Assembly (NCBI GenBank): GCA_023079485.1
Contig: CM041108.1
Location: 5,733,321 to 5,797,320, forward strand
Reading direction: 5' to 3'
Origin: Archilochus colubris
Taxonomy: Eukaryota > Chordata > Aves > Apodiformes > Trochilidae
Length of the DNA stretch: 64,000 bases
Part shown: piece by piece, positions 27,601 through 39,600 of the stretch
Layout of the letters: each line of letters begins with the position of its first letter
Position numbering within the stretch: the stretch's first letter is position 1
Notes under the pieces: model-generated
Database searches by the model: none
Told to the model about the DNA's origin: nothing
Seen by the model: the letters and a program-made list of their open reading frames with translations, nothing else
Made by a program: the position numbers and the translations under genes

Positions 27601-30600
27601 GCTCCTTGTTCCACAGACACTTGGGGGATGAGTTGGGGGAGAGGTGCTGAGCAGGCTCTGGCTGGGGGGAGCCGGGCAGGGCACGCTCTGGTGCTGAGGG
27701 AGCCTGTCCCTACCCTGGCAGGTCGGCAGTGGCCGGCAGGGCGTGTTCGGGGAGGCGTGGATCCACAAGCCCATCCCTGCTCTGCAATAGACTGCAGTGC
27801 ATTCCCAATTAATTATTCATTAATTATGGAAAACAGGCAGTGTTGGCTCCATGGCTTCAGCAGCTCAAGCCACGTTGCTGTAGCTAATGAAGGGGCAGGC
27901 CAGCCCTGCCTGCACCCACCTGCCTGCCACGGCTGGTAGCCCAGGGGTCCCACTCACCCACTGCTCCATGGAGCTGTCGGCCAGGTTGGGATCCAGCACG
28001 GGGACCTCAGGGTGTAGGTGGGAGCCCAGGGCTGTGCATGGTGATGCCAGGAGCTGCTCCTGCACCTGTACAGGAGGGCAGCTTCTTTCTGCCGAGGGGA
28101 CAATTGGCAGCCTGCTAATTTAATTATGGAGGCTGCAGAAAGAGGATCTCGTCTACCAGGTGCTGAGCCTTGTTAAGCTAATTGTCTCCCTCTCTCCGCT
28201 TTCTTCCCCCTCCCACATCGCCAGAGATGCTGCGGTTGCCTAATTAAGTTATCAGAAAGATAATGGCTGGTTCTGAATCCAGTGCCTTTAAGAAAAGCAT
28301 CCATCTAATAATTGCTTCAGTGCCAGCAGATAAATGCTGAGGCGGAATTTCGGCTGACGCGTGCAGGGGGCGGCCGGGGCTTCCCCTGGAGCAGGGTGGC
28401 AGTTCTCCATCCTGCTCTTGGCGTAGTGGCCCTGCCAGGTGGGAGATGTCTTCCCACTGTCATCTTCTCAGCAACATCTCTGGCTCTCCCTTGCCACTTT
28501 ACTGGTGAAAACAAAAGCTGGCCTTGGTTTCTGGGCTGCTTCTCCTCCCGGAGCAGCATCTCCCCCAAGCCCCGCTGTGGCCCGTGTACCCCTGGGAGTT
28601 CTTTCCCGGAGGGGGACTCTCCAGCACATTCTGCCTCTCCCCTTGACAGTCCCTCCGCTGATCCAGCCCTTTGAGTTCCCACCAGCCTCCATCGGGCAGC
28701 TCCTCTACATCCCCTGCGTGGTCTCCTCTGGGGACATGCCCATCCACATCACCTGGAGGAAGGATGGGCACGTCATCCTCTCCGGCTCTGGAGTCACCAT
28801 CGAGAGCAAGGAGTTCATGAGCTCCCTGCAGATCTCCAGTGTCTCCCTCAAGCACAACGGGAACTACACCTGCATTGCCAGCAACGCCGCTGCCACCGTC
28901 AGCCGGGAGCGGCAGCTCATCGTGCGGGGTGAGTGCCATGGGGCTGGGAGGGTAGAAAGCAAAGAGCAGAGCAAAGGGATGAGGTCAAGCTGTCTCTGGC
29001 TGCAGGGATGGTGCAGAAGCAGGTAGGAGGATGAGGAGCAGGGCCAGCAGTGTGCCCACAGCAGGGAGCAGTTGCAAGGAGCTGGTGGGGTTTTGCCTGC
29101 TGTGACCTCTTGTCTCTCTCTCATTACGCAGTGCCTCCTCGCTTTGTGGTCCAACCCAACAACCAAGATGGCATTTATGGTAAAGCCGGGGTGCTGAATT
29201 GCTCCGTCGATGGGTACCCCCCTCCAAAAGTCATGTGGAAACATGCAAAAGGTAGGGGTGAGCCCCAGGGTCATGGAGGGGCCCAGCTGGGAGCCTTGCA
29301 AGCGCTCCTCTGCCTGGGCTGAGCTCTACATCCCTCTGTCCCCTCCCAGGCAGCGGCAACCCCCAGCAGTACCACCCCATACCCCTCACGGGACGCATCC
29401 AGATCCTGCCCAACAGCTCCTTGCTCATCCGCCACGTGCTGGAGGAGGACATCGGGTACTACCTCTGCCAGGCCAGCAACGGCGTGGGCACAGACATCAG
29501 CAAGTCCATGTTCCTCACCGTGAAGAGTGAGTAGTCGGGGCCAAGCGGGATCGATGCAGGGGCACAGGGAGGGCATCGATTCCCCTCCTCTAGAGACCTG
29601 CTTCTTTTTTGCTATTAAACACACTTTGTCCTTAATAAGAGCAGGCAATCAATCTACATCATACAGGAGGAAAGGAAATAGCTGGGCTAATTTGACAGGG
29701 ATGGGCTGGGAAGTGTTGTTAGACACCATGTTTGAACTGCGCTTATTATTGGATTCTTCTCCTGTTGCTATCAGTAGAATGCATAATCTCTAGCTCCTCT
29801 CTATTTATTTTGATTGTTACTGCCGTGAGTGTTCAAATCTTGAAAAGGGGATGGTGGAGTGGGGACCAGCTTCTGCCTGTCTCAGATGGAGCAGGGTTGC
29901 AGATGGGGGGGACAAGGCTGTGTGAGAGCATCTTGGGCTTGGGCGGCGCCTCACTGCCTCCCCCCCAGCCAAGTGCTTGATTTCCCCAGCATCAGTAGAC
30001 ATTTCTCTCAGGGCTTCTCCCCTCCCCACCCAGGCTTTGCTTCCCTGGGTTTCTGCCCCCCTCCCTGTCATCTGTTTAATTTATCCTGCCAACTGATGAA
30101 TCGAGGCGAGCGACTTCAAACAAGACACTTCAATAAGGCGCAGGTACAAAGTCGAGGCGATTAATCCCAAGTGAGCGTGCAGGAGTCTGGGAGCCTGAAC
30201 TGCTGCCTTGTCCCCGCTCTCTGCCGTAATTGCATCCCAGGACAGGTTGCTTGCTGACTTGAATAGCACATAACCTTATTATGCATGTGCTTCTACATTT
30301 CCCGGAGACCTCACAGCCTTTGAAAAGGTTTGGATGAATAGGGAGACAGAGCGCCACAGCCAATTAAGCATTATATGGGGCTCTTTGTTTTGTTTCGGAT
30401 TTGGGTTTTTGTTTGTTTAGTGAAATGTCAGGCCAATTAAAGCCAGATCAGTGCTGGCTTTCCTGGAAAGTCAGGACGCTGCGGACGGAGCTAAATGGAA
30501 GTTAATCAGAGCCCAAACAAAGCGTGCAGGGGGTCAGCAGGGAGAGGGGAGCAGTCAGCATCCCTTCCCGGGGATGTGTTTGCCAGGTGGGCAAGGAGAG

Positions 30601-33600
30601 CAGCCAGCTTGGCTGGTACTGGCCAGTGAAGGTGGCCCTGGGGGGTCAAAGGTTTTGGGGAGAAAAGAGATGGGCAGGTTCTAGGGCTGGGGAGTCACTC
30701 TGCTGCCGTGTGGCGAGAGCATAACTGATTGCTTCCATGCAATTTGAATTAATCTCATGCTTCAGGTGAAACTCGGCTAATCAGTGTAGAAAGGAAGCTG
30801 AAATGGGTGCAATCAAATTAACATCACAGAGCCATCTCTAAACAAGAGAGAGGGGGGCGGGGGAGGCAGGCACAGCCCTTGTCACCCTTGTCACCATTCT
30901 CATTCAGTTGTCACCAGTAGCTGCGAAGCAGCTCATGCCCCAGCCCGGCAGAGTGAGCCAGGACTGACAATCCCCTTTGTACCCAGGCTTATCTCTGCCC
31001 AGTGAGCTGGACCAGCCCCTTGTCAGGGCCTTGTTAACAACGGGTGACGAGGGGAGCACGAGAGGGCACAGGCAGGACAGGCAGTCAGAGAAGGCTTCGG
31101 AGGCAAAGCTCTCCTGGGGGGAAGGCTGTCTGCAGAGCAGGGCTGGCACAGGACTCCAGCTGCTGCTGTGCTGGGCAGAAACCAGCAACCAGCACCAGCA
31201 ATGTCCCTGTCCCCAAGGACAGGGACGTAGGACAGCTGTGAGCAGCCCCAGTGGTTCCATTGTGGGGCAGGTGTCAGGTGTCCCCTCGGTGCCCTGGGGA
31301 CCATGGCTGCCTGCATGGTTCATCAAGGTTTGCTTTTGGTTGATGTTGCTGTTTCCCCTCTCTGGGCTCTGCACCACCCTCCTGGGACCTTGGCAATTGA
31401 GAAGAGCCGATATGTTTACATCTAAGGAGCTGCTTTAATCAAACATCAATAAGTGCATTTCACTGCAACAGAGCCTGAAACCAATCTCCTCTCCTGAGGC
31501 CATCACAGCCCTGTGGGCCTGTCCTGCCCCTCTGCCCTGCACACACCCTTTGCCTGTGCCCACCCAGTTGGTAGAGTGGCCTCTTGATGTCCTGGAGGAA
31601 GGTGCTGGGGACAGCAAAGTCCCACAATGGTGCCAAGATCTGACTTGGCTGTGAGTGCCCTGACACAGTGCTGTGCATGCTGGGAGCCAGAGGGGTGGTG
31701 GTGGGCTGCAGGCAGAGACCTCAGGGATGGGAGTGGGGAGAAGCCTTGCTCTGATTCATGTAGCTCCTCATTTCCCATGCCCTGAACCACTGGTTCCAAC
31801 TGTGATGCACAGCGGGTCAGAGCATCCCTCTCTTGGCCGGCCCTGTGCTGGGTCATGTCCTGGGCATGGCTCCGTCCTGGCCGCGTGGGCACCTGCCCTG
31901 CACCCCACAAATACCAGCAGCTCAGGAGGAAAGGTTTCCTTAGCTGTTAATTGAATTACATTGCCACAGAAAGCCGAGAAGTCGTAGCTCATTAGAGCCT
32001 CTGGTGTCCCATTAGAGCAGTGTGTGTTGCCTTTGCGGATTCCCATTATCATATATTACTGCGGGACTCAGCAGTGCTGTTTGTTTATGCATTACATTTT
32101 TTTCTGCTTACCCAGGCTGCCCCCCAGCCTCTGCTGTGCCCACTGCATAGGGAGCCCCCCATGTGCCCAAATCAAGGTTTGGCTGCCAAAAGAGCCACCG
32201 TGCTGCCTGTCCTCTGCGCTGTGCTGGATGGTCCTGAGCACCCAGGGCTGCAGGCAGACACCAGCATAAAGGGACACGCTGTCCCCAGGGCCATCCCTGA
32301 CTCAGGCTGTGTCCCCCTGGGTGCTGCAGCCTTATTGCGAGTATCCTGGTTCACATTTTCAGGTGGCTATGGGGAAAAAAGATTATCTCTGGCATCTGTA
32401 AGGCAAAGGCAGCCTTGGTGGTGTGAAACCTCACTCTATGTTCTGCCCAGGTTTATATGAGTGAATTATGCAAATCTGTGATGGAAAACATTCTTCCTCT
32501 CATCCTCGGGAGTGTAAAACCTTAGTCAATAATTCATACCCGCACGTCTCAGACTGGAGGCTTTCTCTTCATTATAGTGTGCGCTTGGTTATTTGTCTTT
32601 CACGTTTTATTGTCTACCCCGGTGTAATGCTATGCATTATAAAATTTATCTGCTTCATTATTTTATGATCCTGAGCTGTATAATGCGGCGAAACGGTTCC
32701 GCTCCGGGCTGCCTGGCCTCTGGCTGAGACCAGCACCCACCGCCCCGCCAGCAGGGTCTGCAGGCTGTGCCAGGGCCGGCAGCCACAGGTGTCACCTCCC
32801 GTCCCCTGGGTGACCCCCTGCCTCCCCACAGTCCCGGCCATGATCACCTCCCACCCCAACACCACCATCGCCATCAAGGGGCAGAGCAAGGAGCTGAACT
32901 GCACCGCCCGGGGCGAGCGGCCCATCATCATCCGCTGGGAGAAGGGCGACACTGTCATCGACCCCGACCGCAACATGCGCTATGCCATCACCACCAAGGA
33001 CAACGGTGACGAGGTCATCTCCACCCTCAAGGTGAGGGACAAGGGTCTTGCGACACCCTCGGGCTGATGGGGCTCTTGCTGGGTGGCAAAACCACATGAG
33101 GGTGACCTGCCAGGTGCAGCGTGGCAATGGGCAGCGATGCCAGGGGAAGGCAGGGCTGTGGTGCTTGGGGCCACTCACTCTCGAGTGGCTCCTTGTCTCT
33201 CCCCAAAACCGTTGTAGCTGAAACCAGCTGACCGTGGGGACTCAGTCTTCTTCTCCTGCCATGCCATCAACTCCTATGGTGAGGACAGAGGCTTGATCCA
33301 GCTCACCGTTCAAGGTAGTTGCTCCCCCATGCTTGAGCCTTGGGGTGCAGAGCCTCACCATGAGGGTCCCCCTGCTTTTGGGGGGCTTCTCTCCCTCCCA
33401 TCCTCAACCTGCCCATGTGTCCCCCAAGAGCCCCCTGACCCCCCGGAGCTGGAGATCCGTGAGGTGAAAGCCCGGAGCATGAACCTGCGGTGGACACAGC
33501 GGTTTGATGGCAACAGCATCATTACCGGGTTCGATATCGAGTACAAGAACAAGTCAGGTAGGTGATGGCCAACCAGGGTGGTTCCCAGTGAGCACCAGGG

Positions 33601-36600
33601 CTGGGTGCTCTGCAGGGAGGCATGGGGCTGCTTCCAAGGGAATATTGTGCATCCTGGTTCCTTTGATGAAGAAAGGAGAGAGCAGCATTAATGAAATATG
33701 TTAATTTCTGCTGGATGGGAGCATTTGAAAGGGAATATTAAAGGCGAAAATATTTGCAAGAAGCCAAACCCAGACTGCACAACAGCAAGGAAGGGGGAAG
33801 CGGCACCTCTCCACAGGCCTGGGGACAAAAGCCTGAGAGTCTCAGGGACTTTGCCTGCCTGAGCACGGCCTTTGGTGCAGCACAGTCCAGGAGGGGATTG
33901 GGGTGCTGATCCTCCTCTCTCACTCCACCGCTCTTCCAGATTCCTGGGATTTTAAGCAGTCTACACGCAACATCTCCCCAACCATCAACCAGGCGAACAT
34001 CGTGGACCTGCACCCGGCCTCCGTGTACAGCATCCGCATGTACTCGTTCAACAAGATCGGGCGCAGCGAGCCCAGCAAGGAGCTGACCATCAGCACAGAG
34101 GAAGCAGGTGCCGCTCCCGGCTGGCGGTGTGGGTAGGGGGCTGGCAGGCAGGGACAGCCCCCCACCAATGCTCCTTTGGGTGTGTGTTCCTGCAGCTCCT
34201 GATGGGCCCCCGATGGATGTCACCTTGCAGCCGATGACATCCCAGAGCATCCAGGTCACCTGGAAGGTGAGCAGGGCTAGGGTGGCATGCGGGCTTCTTC
34301 TGGCCACTGGGGCTTGGCCAAACGTTGTCCCAAGCCTCAGTGGCAGCAGCTTGTGCTGGGACATGGTGTTTTATCCCGGTCTGAGGGCCAGGAAGAATTT
34401 CCTGGTCAAAATGGGAAGCTGAAGGCTGGGCGTGCAGCATCGCATGGGGTCCTTGTTAATCATGTTTTATAACAAGCTCATTATCTCGTAGGATGTCTGT
34501 GGGGGGCCACAGGAGAGAGGATAAATATGTAAAAACTGAGACGCCGGGTTGCAAAGTGTTTGAGCAAAGATCGATAAAACTTAGAACCAGATTTATTTTT
34601 CCAAAGGTGCATAATGAAAAATAAAATTGATTATAAAGTTAGGACTTTGGAATGAACTGGTGAGTCAATAAATTTAGGGTTCCAGCTTCTCTCCCCTCCT
34701 CTTAAGCACTGAAAAACAGATTAATGGAAAATAAGATTCATTTGAAAGATAAGTCACTTCGTTTTAAGAGTATTTCAGTAAGATGGATCGCCCTAGCTTT
34801 GTAACATAAATTTGCAATCAACCCTATTGATTTCTTAATGCTTCAGAGAAATATTGTTAAGATTGATCTCAACTCGGCCCCGCAGGTTTTTAAGGCTGTT
34901 GGATGTGGGGGGTTTTCCTCCTCCCATTGGGCTGCTCTGGTGGGGAATGGCACTGGGCAGGCACATCCTGCTGTCCCACCAGCACCCTCCCCCCTGGGGG
35001 CCTCTGAGGGCTTTCTGGATCCTTTATCCTTAGCCCAAGAGTGTGGGGAGAGAAAACTGAAAAGCATTGGGAAGAGCTGCTAGGGAGAGGTGGAATGTGT
35101 GAGGTGTAACCCCATGTGACACCTCCTGTCTTGCACACCTCGTTCCTTAGGCACCAAAGAAGGAGCTGCAGAACGGGGTGATCCGTGGCTACCAGATTGG
35201 CTACCGGGAGAACAGCCCAGGCAGCAACGGGCAGTACAGCATCGTGGAGATGAAGGCCACGGGGGACAGCGAGGTCTACACACTGGACAACCTCAAGAAG
35301 TTTGCCCAGTATGGGGTGGTGGTGCAGGCCTTCAACCGGGCAGGGACGGGGCCATCGTCCAGCGAGATCAATGCCACCACGCTGGAGGATGGTAAGGCTG
35401 ACCCTGGCTCTCCATGCCAGGTCCTTGCTTGGGGGGCTCCCAGCTTGGGTGGTGGCAGCCCACCAGCAGCCTCAGGCTCCTGGCTGCACACGTGTGGCTG
35501 GAGGTCAGCACACCCTGTTTCTGAGTTTCTGGCTTGACTAGTAGGATCTCAAGGTGGATTTAGACACTGCTAAAGTGCCAGGGAGGTTTCCTTGCGGCAG
35601 AGATCACCAATGGTCCCTCAGTTGTTTTAAAAACAACAAGAAGAAAGTTTTGCAGTGCGTTTGCTCAGCAGTTTTTCTTACTTAATTAAGGCTCTCGTTA
35701 GCCTGTCAAACCATGATCATTTCCTGGCTGCATTAGCACTCCTCCTGGGGTATTCAGGGGCCCCTGTTTTAGCAATAGTGTCTTTTCCATAATTATATTA
35801 CCTTAATTTTGTTCAAACGGACTATCTGTATTAGTTTATTATACTCCGTCCCTAATTACATGGTGCTTATATTTTTACACCTAAGTAATATGAAACAATA
35901 ATCATTTTCAAAGAGGATTGTTATGGTGATGTATTATCATTTAAATGCTCATAAAAATTAGAGTTACCTCTTATGGGGCAACGGGATCTAATTACCTTGC
36001 ATCCAGACAGCTCTCCCCTTGTGGGGAAGCACGGTGTGTCCCAGTGCCCTCCTTGCCCACAGGAGCACAGGGGTTGCACCCACCTCAGTGCCCCAGGAGG
36101 AGCAAAGCTGCGTGTGGGAGGCAGACGCCTGCGTTCACCCAGCCCTGGTGCTCCACATGGTGGCTCAGGGGGTCAAGCAGCCAGAGGAGAGGGGGCAGCA
36201 GAGTGGTGGGGTCTCACGTGGATGCCACTGGGGCAACTGGCCTGTGGGACGGAGCTCTTTCAGCCTGGCATCTGCATCCTCCTGCTGATCGTCCTCCCCA
36301 TCCATCCCCTCCTCAGTTCCCAGCCAGCCCCCCGAGAACGTGCGGGCCATCTCCATCACCTCGGACGTGGCAGTGATCTCCTGGTCGGAGCCCCCGCGCA
36401 GCACCCTCAACGGGGTGCTCAAGGGGTACCGGGTCATCTTCTGGTCCCTCTACATGGATGGAGGTGAGCGCTGGTGGAGAGCAGGTGACAAGGGGACCCA
36501 GCTGGGTGGCAGCTGACGGGCCCCGTCTCCCCACAGAGTGGGGTGAGATGCAGAACATCACAACCACACGTGAGCGAGTGGAGCTGCGGGGCATGGAGAA

Positions 36601-39600
36601 GTTCACCAACTACAGCGTGCAGGTGCTGGCCTACACCCAGGCTGGAGACGGCGCCCGCAGCAGCGTGCTCTACATCCAGACCAAGGAGGACAGTAAGTGG
36701 TGGTGGCCATGGTGTGGGGGTGTGCTGGGGTGCTCTCCTCTTACCCTGCTGAGAAACCACCCGCAATACCTGTTAATTAGAAGCAAGATGGTGGAGCCAT
36801 GAGCCATGGCTAAGGGAAGGAGCCAGCCCCACACAGCCCTCACCTGCTCGGGGTTGCTGCTCTAACAGAGGGTTGTGGCAGAGCCGCAGCCGGGTGCCTA
36901 CAGCACGCTGTATTGCTGTGCTGGTGAGGGAAGGGCTGGGAGGGGTGGGGGAACTCTCTGGGTACAGCCACGGGCAGGACATTTCCCCTTGGCTTTTCTT
37001 CTTTTCCTTAAGTGCAGATATTTAAATATTTAGACCCCTGCCTGCCCTACTTTAATGCCATCAGCACGATTCCCCGGGCCCTGGGCTGGCCCTGCTGCCC
37101 ACCCGGGAGCACCAGATGCTTGGGAGGCAGCTGGCAGGGAAAGGCTGAGCCACTCCTGGATTAAGGAGACACCATTAAAAGCCAATCACGGTTTCTAAAA
37201 CAGAGCCTGGGCTGCAATTAACCCTCCTGCTTCTGGCTCGGCAGGCGACCAGAGACACCCGTGGAGAGGTGTCCTGGTGACAGAGAGGTGACCTCTTCCC
37301 CGCAGAACTGTTCCCACTTTGTCTCAGCGCAATGCTGGCGTGGAAAAGCCATTGCATGTCGGGGTGCCAGCACTGCCGTGGGGTGCTGGGCAGAGACCTC
37401 CCACTGCCAGCTCTGCCACACTCCTGCATTTAGTTCCAGGTCCCCCGGCTGGCATCAAAGCTGTCCCATCCTCCTCCAGCAGCGTGGTGGTGTCCTGGCT
37501 GCCACCGGCCAAGCCCAACGGCATCATTCGGAAGTACACCATCTTCTGCTCCAGCCCCGGCTCGGGGCAGCCGGTACGGGGATCTGTGGGGTGTGATGGG
37601 GGAACACCAAACTGGCCAGGCAGGAGCAGCAGGGCGGGCTGCTGGCAGGTGGTGGCTGGCAAAGGTCCCTCTAGCCAGGTCCCACAGGGTGGTCCCGTCA
37701 GCTTTCTGTCTCCTCCCTCGGGTATCAGCCCTGCCCAGCGCCGGCTCCTGAAGGGGAGAGATGCCAGCAGGGGACTGAAAATAAAACAGAATCAAACCTG
37801 GCCCCATCCCTTCTTTGCAAGGGAGAGGTTGATGGGAGGTCTGCAGACGAGTGCTTATCAAAAGCTCCTTCTCAAACTCATTTCACTATCTGAGCCTCTG
37901 GTTTCCAGGGCAACATAATCTTTTCATCAAAGCAACTGGTAAAACCGCTGGGATCCGATATTGTTTTCTTGGCATCTTGTCAAAACTGTCATTTGGGTAA
38001 AAAAAAAAAATTATGTATACTATACAATATTCATATAGGTGCCTGCTTGTGGGGCACATTTACATCTGCTGGCCCCACAAGAGTGTGTGTTGGGAGTCGG
38101 TGAACTGGCAGGTACCTGCGTGTGTTTGCAGACAGAAATGCCCCATCCCTCCCAGGCACTGGGGGTCTCAGCTCCAGCGTGGTGGTCCAGCCCTCGCAGG
38201 GCAGGGGCCATGCAGGACAGCCTTTCCCTGCACAGCAAACCTGGGCTGCAGCAGCTTTGGCCCCAATGCCATGGATGGGCAGTGCGGGTGCTGAGCCCAT
38301 GCAGGGTTTTGGGGATCACAGAGGGGTCTTGGCAGCCCAGCCAGGGCTTGCCTCTGCTCCTGGCCCCCACTGCAGCTCAGGGGGCAACCAGTGAAGCGTC
38401 CTTTCTTGGGAACAGATCCTGCCCTCGCAGCCATCTGTTCCTCGGGCTCCGTCCGATTTCTCCCTGGAGAAATCACGACACCATCCGGTTTGTGCCGGCA
38501 GCCAGGACAGCCGAGCAGAGGGGAATGGCTGCTGGGGAACAAACCCGCAGTGCCCAGGGGGGTGGGGACCCACCAAGAGCCAAAGCAGCTCCCCAGGGAT
38601 AACTCCAGCTGGACTGGGGACCTGTGACCTTCCTTGGCCAGCTCCAGCTGGTGGCATCGAAGGCACAAGGGATGCCCTGAACTGGGGATACTGGGGTGCT
38701 GGTGGGGATTCCCAGGAGCTGCTCTGGTTTGCCAGACTTCCCCACCAGCGCAGTGCCTAGGGTGCCTGAGCCAAGGCTGAACCTTCTCCCACCTCCCTCT
38801 CCACAGGCCCCCAGTGAGTATGAGACCAGCCCTGACCAGCTCTTCTACCGCATCGCCCACCTGAACCGCGGGCAGCAGTACATGCTCTGGGTGGCCGCCG
38901 TCACCTCCGCCGGCCGTGGCAACATCAGCGAGAAAGTCACCATCGAGCCTGCTGGGAAAGGTACGGTGGGTGCTGGCAGCTCAGGGTGGGGGTCCACACA
39001 GAGGGGCTGTTCACTGGGCTGACCCCCTCTTGCCCCCAAGCCCCTGCCAAGATCATCTCCTTCGGAGGCACCGTCACCACCCCGTGGATGAAGGACGTCA
39101 GGCTGCCCTGCAACTCCGTTGGGGAGCCAGTCCCCGCCATCAAGTGGACCAAGGACAGGTACCACGGGGCTGCAGCCATACCGGGGTGCTATTGCTGTCC
39201 ACATCCCCCTTGGCTGATGCCTTCTCCCCTGGCAGCGAGGACTCTGCCATCCCGGTGACAGTGGACGGCCACCGCCTGATCCAGACCAATGGCACACTGG
39301 TGCTGCGCTCGGTGAAAGCCGAGGACTCGGGCTACTACACCTGCACCGCCACCAACACCTGGGGCTTCGACACCATCATCATCAACCTGCTGGTGCAAGG
39401 TGAGTGGGCTGCAGGGGCCCCTGCACAGGCACCACTGTGGGCCTGTCCTGTGCAAGGTGCTGACCCCTGTGCCCTCCCCACCAGTGCCCCCGGACCAGCC
39501 TCGCCTGACCGTCTCCAAGACCTCAGCATCCTCCATCACGCTGGCTTGGATTCCTGGGGACAACGGGGGCAGCTCCATCCGAGGTATGGCTGCTGCCAGC

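Noticed and set aside
38168..38860. 230-residue minus-strand open frame
   Set aside because: Lies across intron and part of an FN3 exon on the opposite strand; no recognisable motif, composition as expected for GC-rich non-coding DNA.
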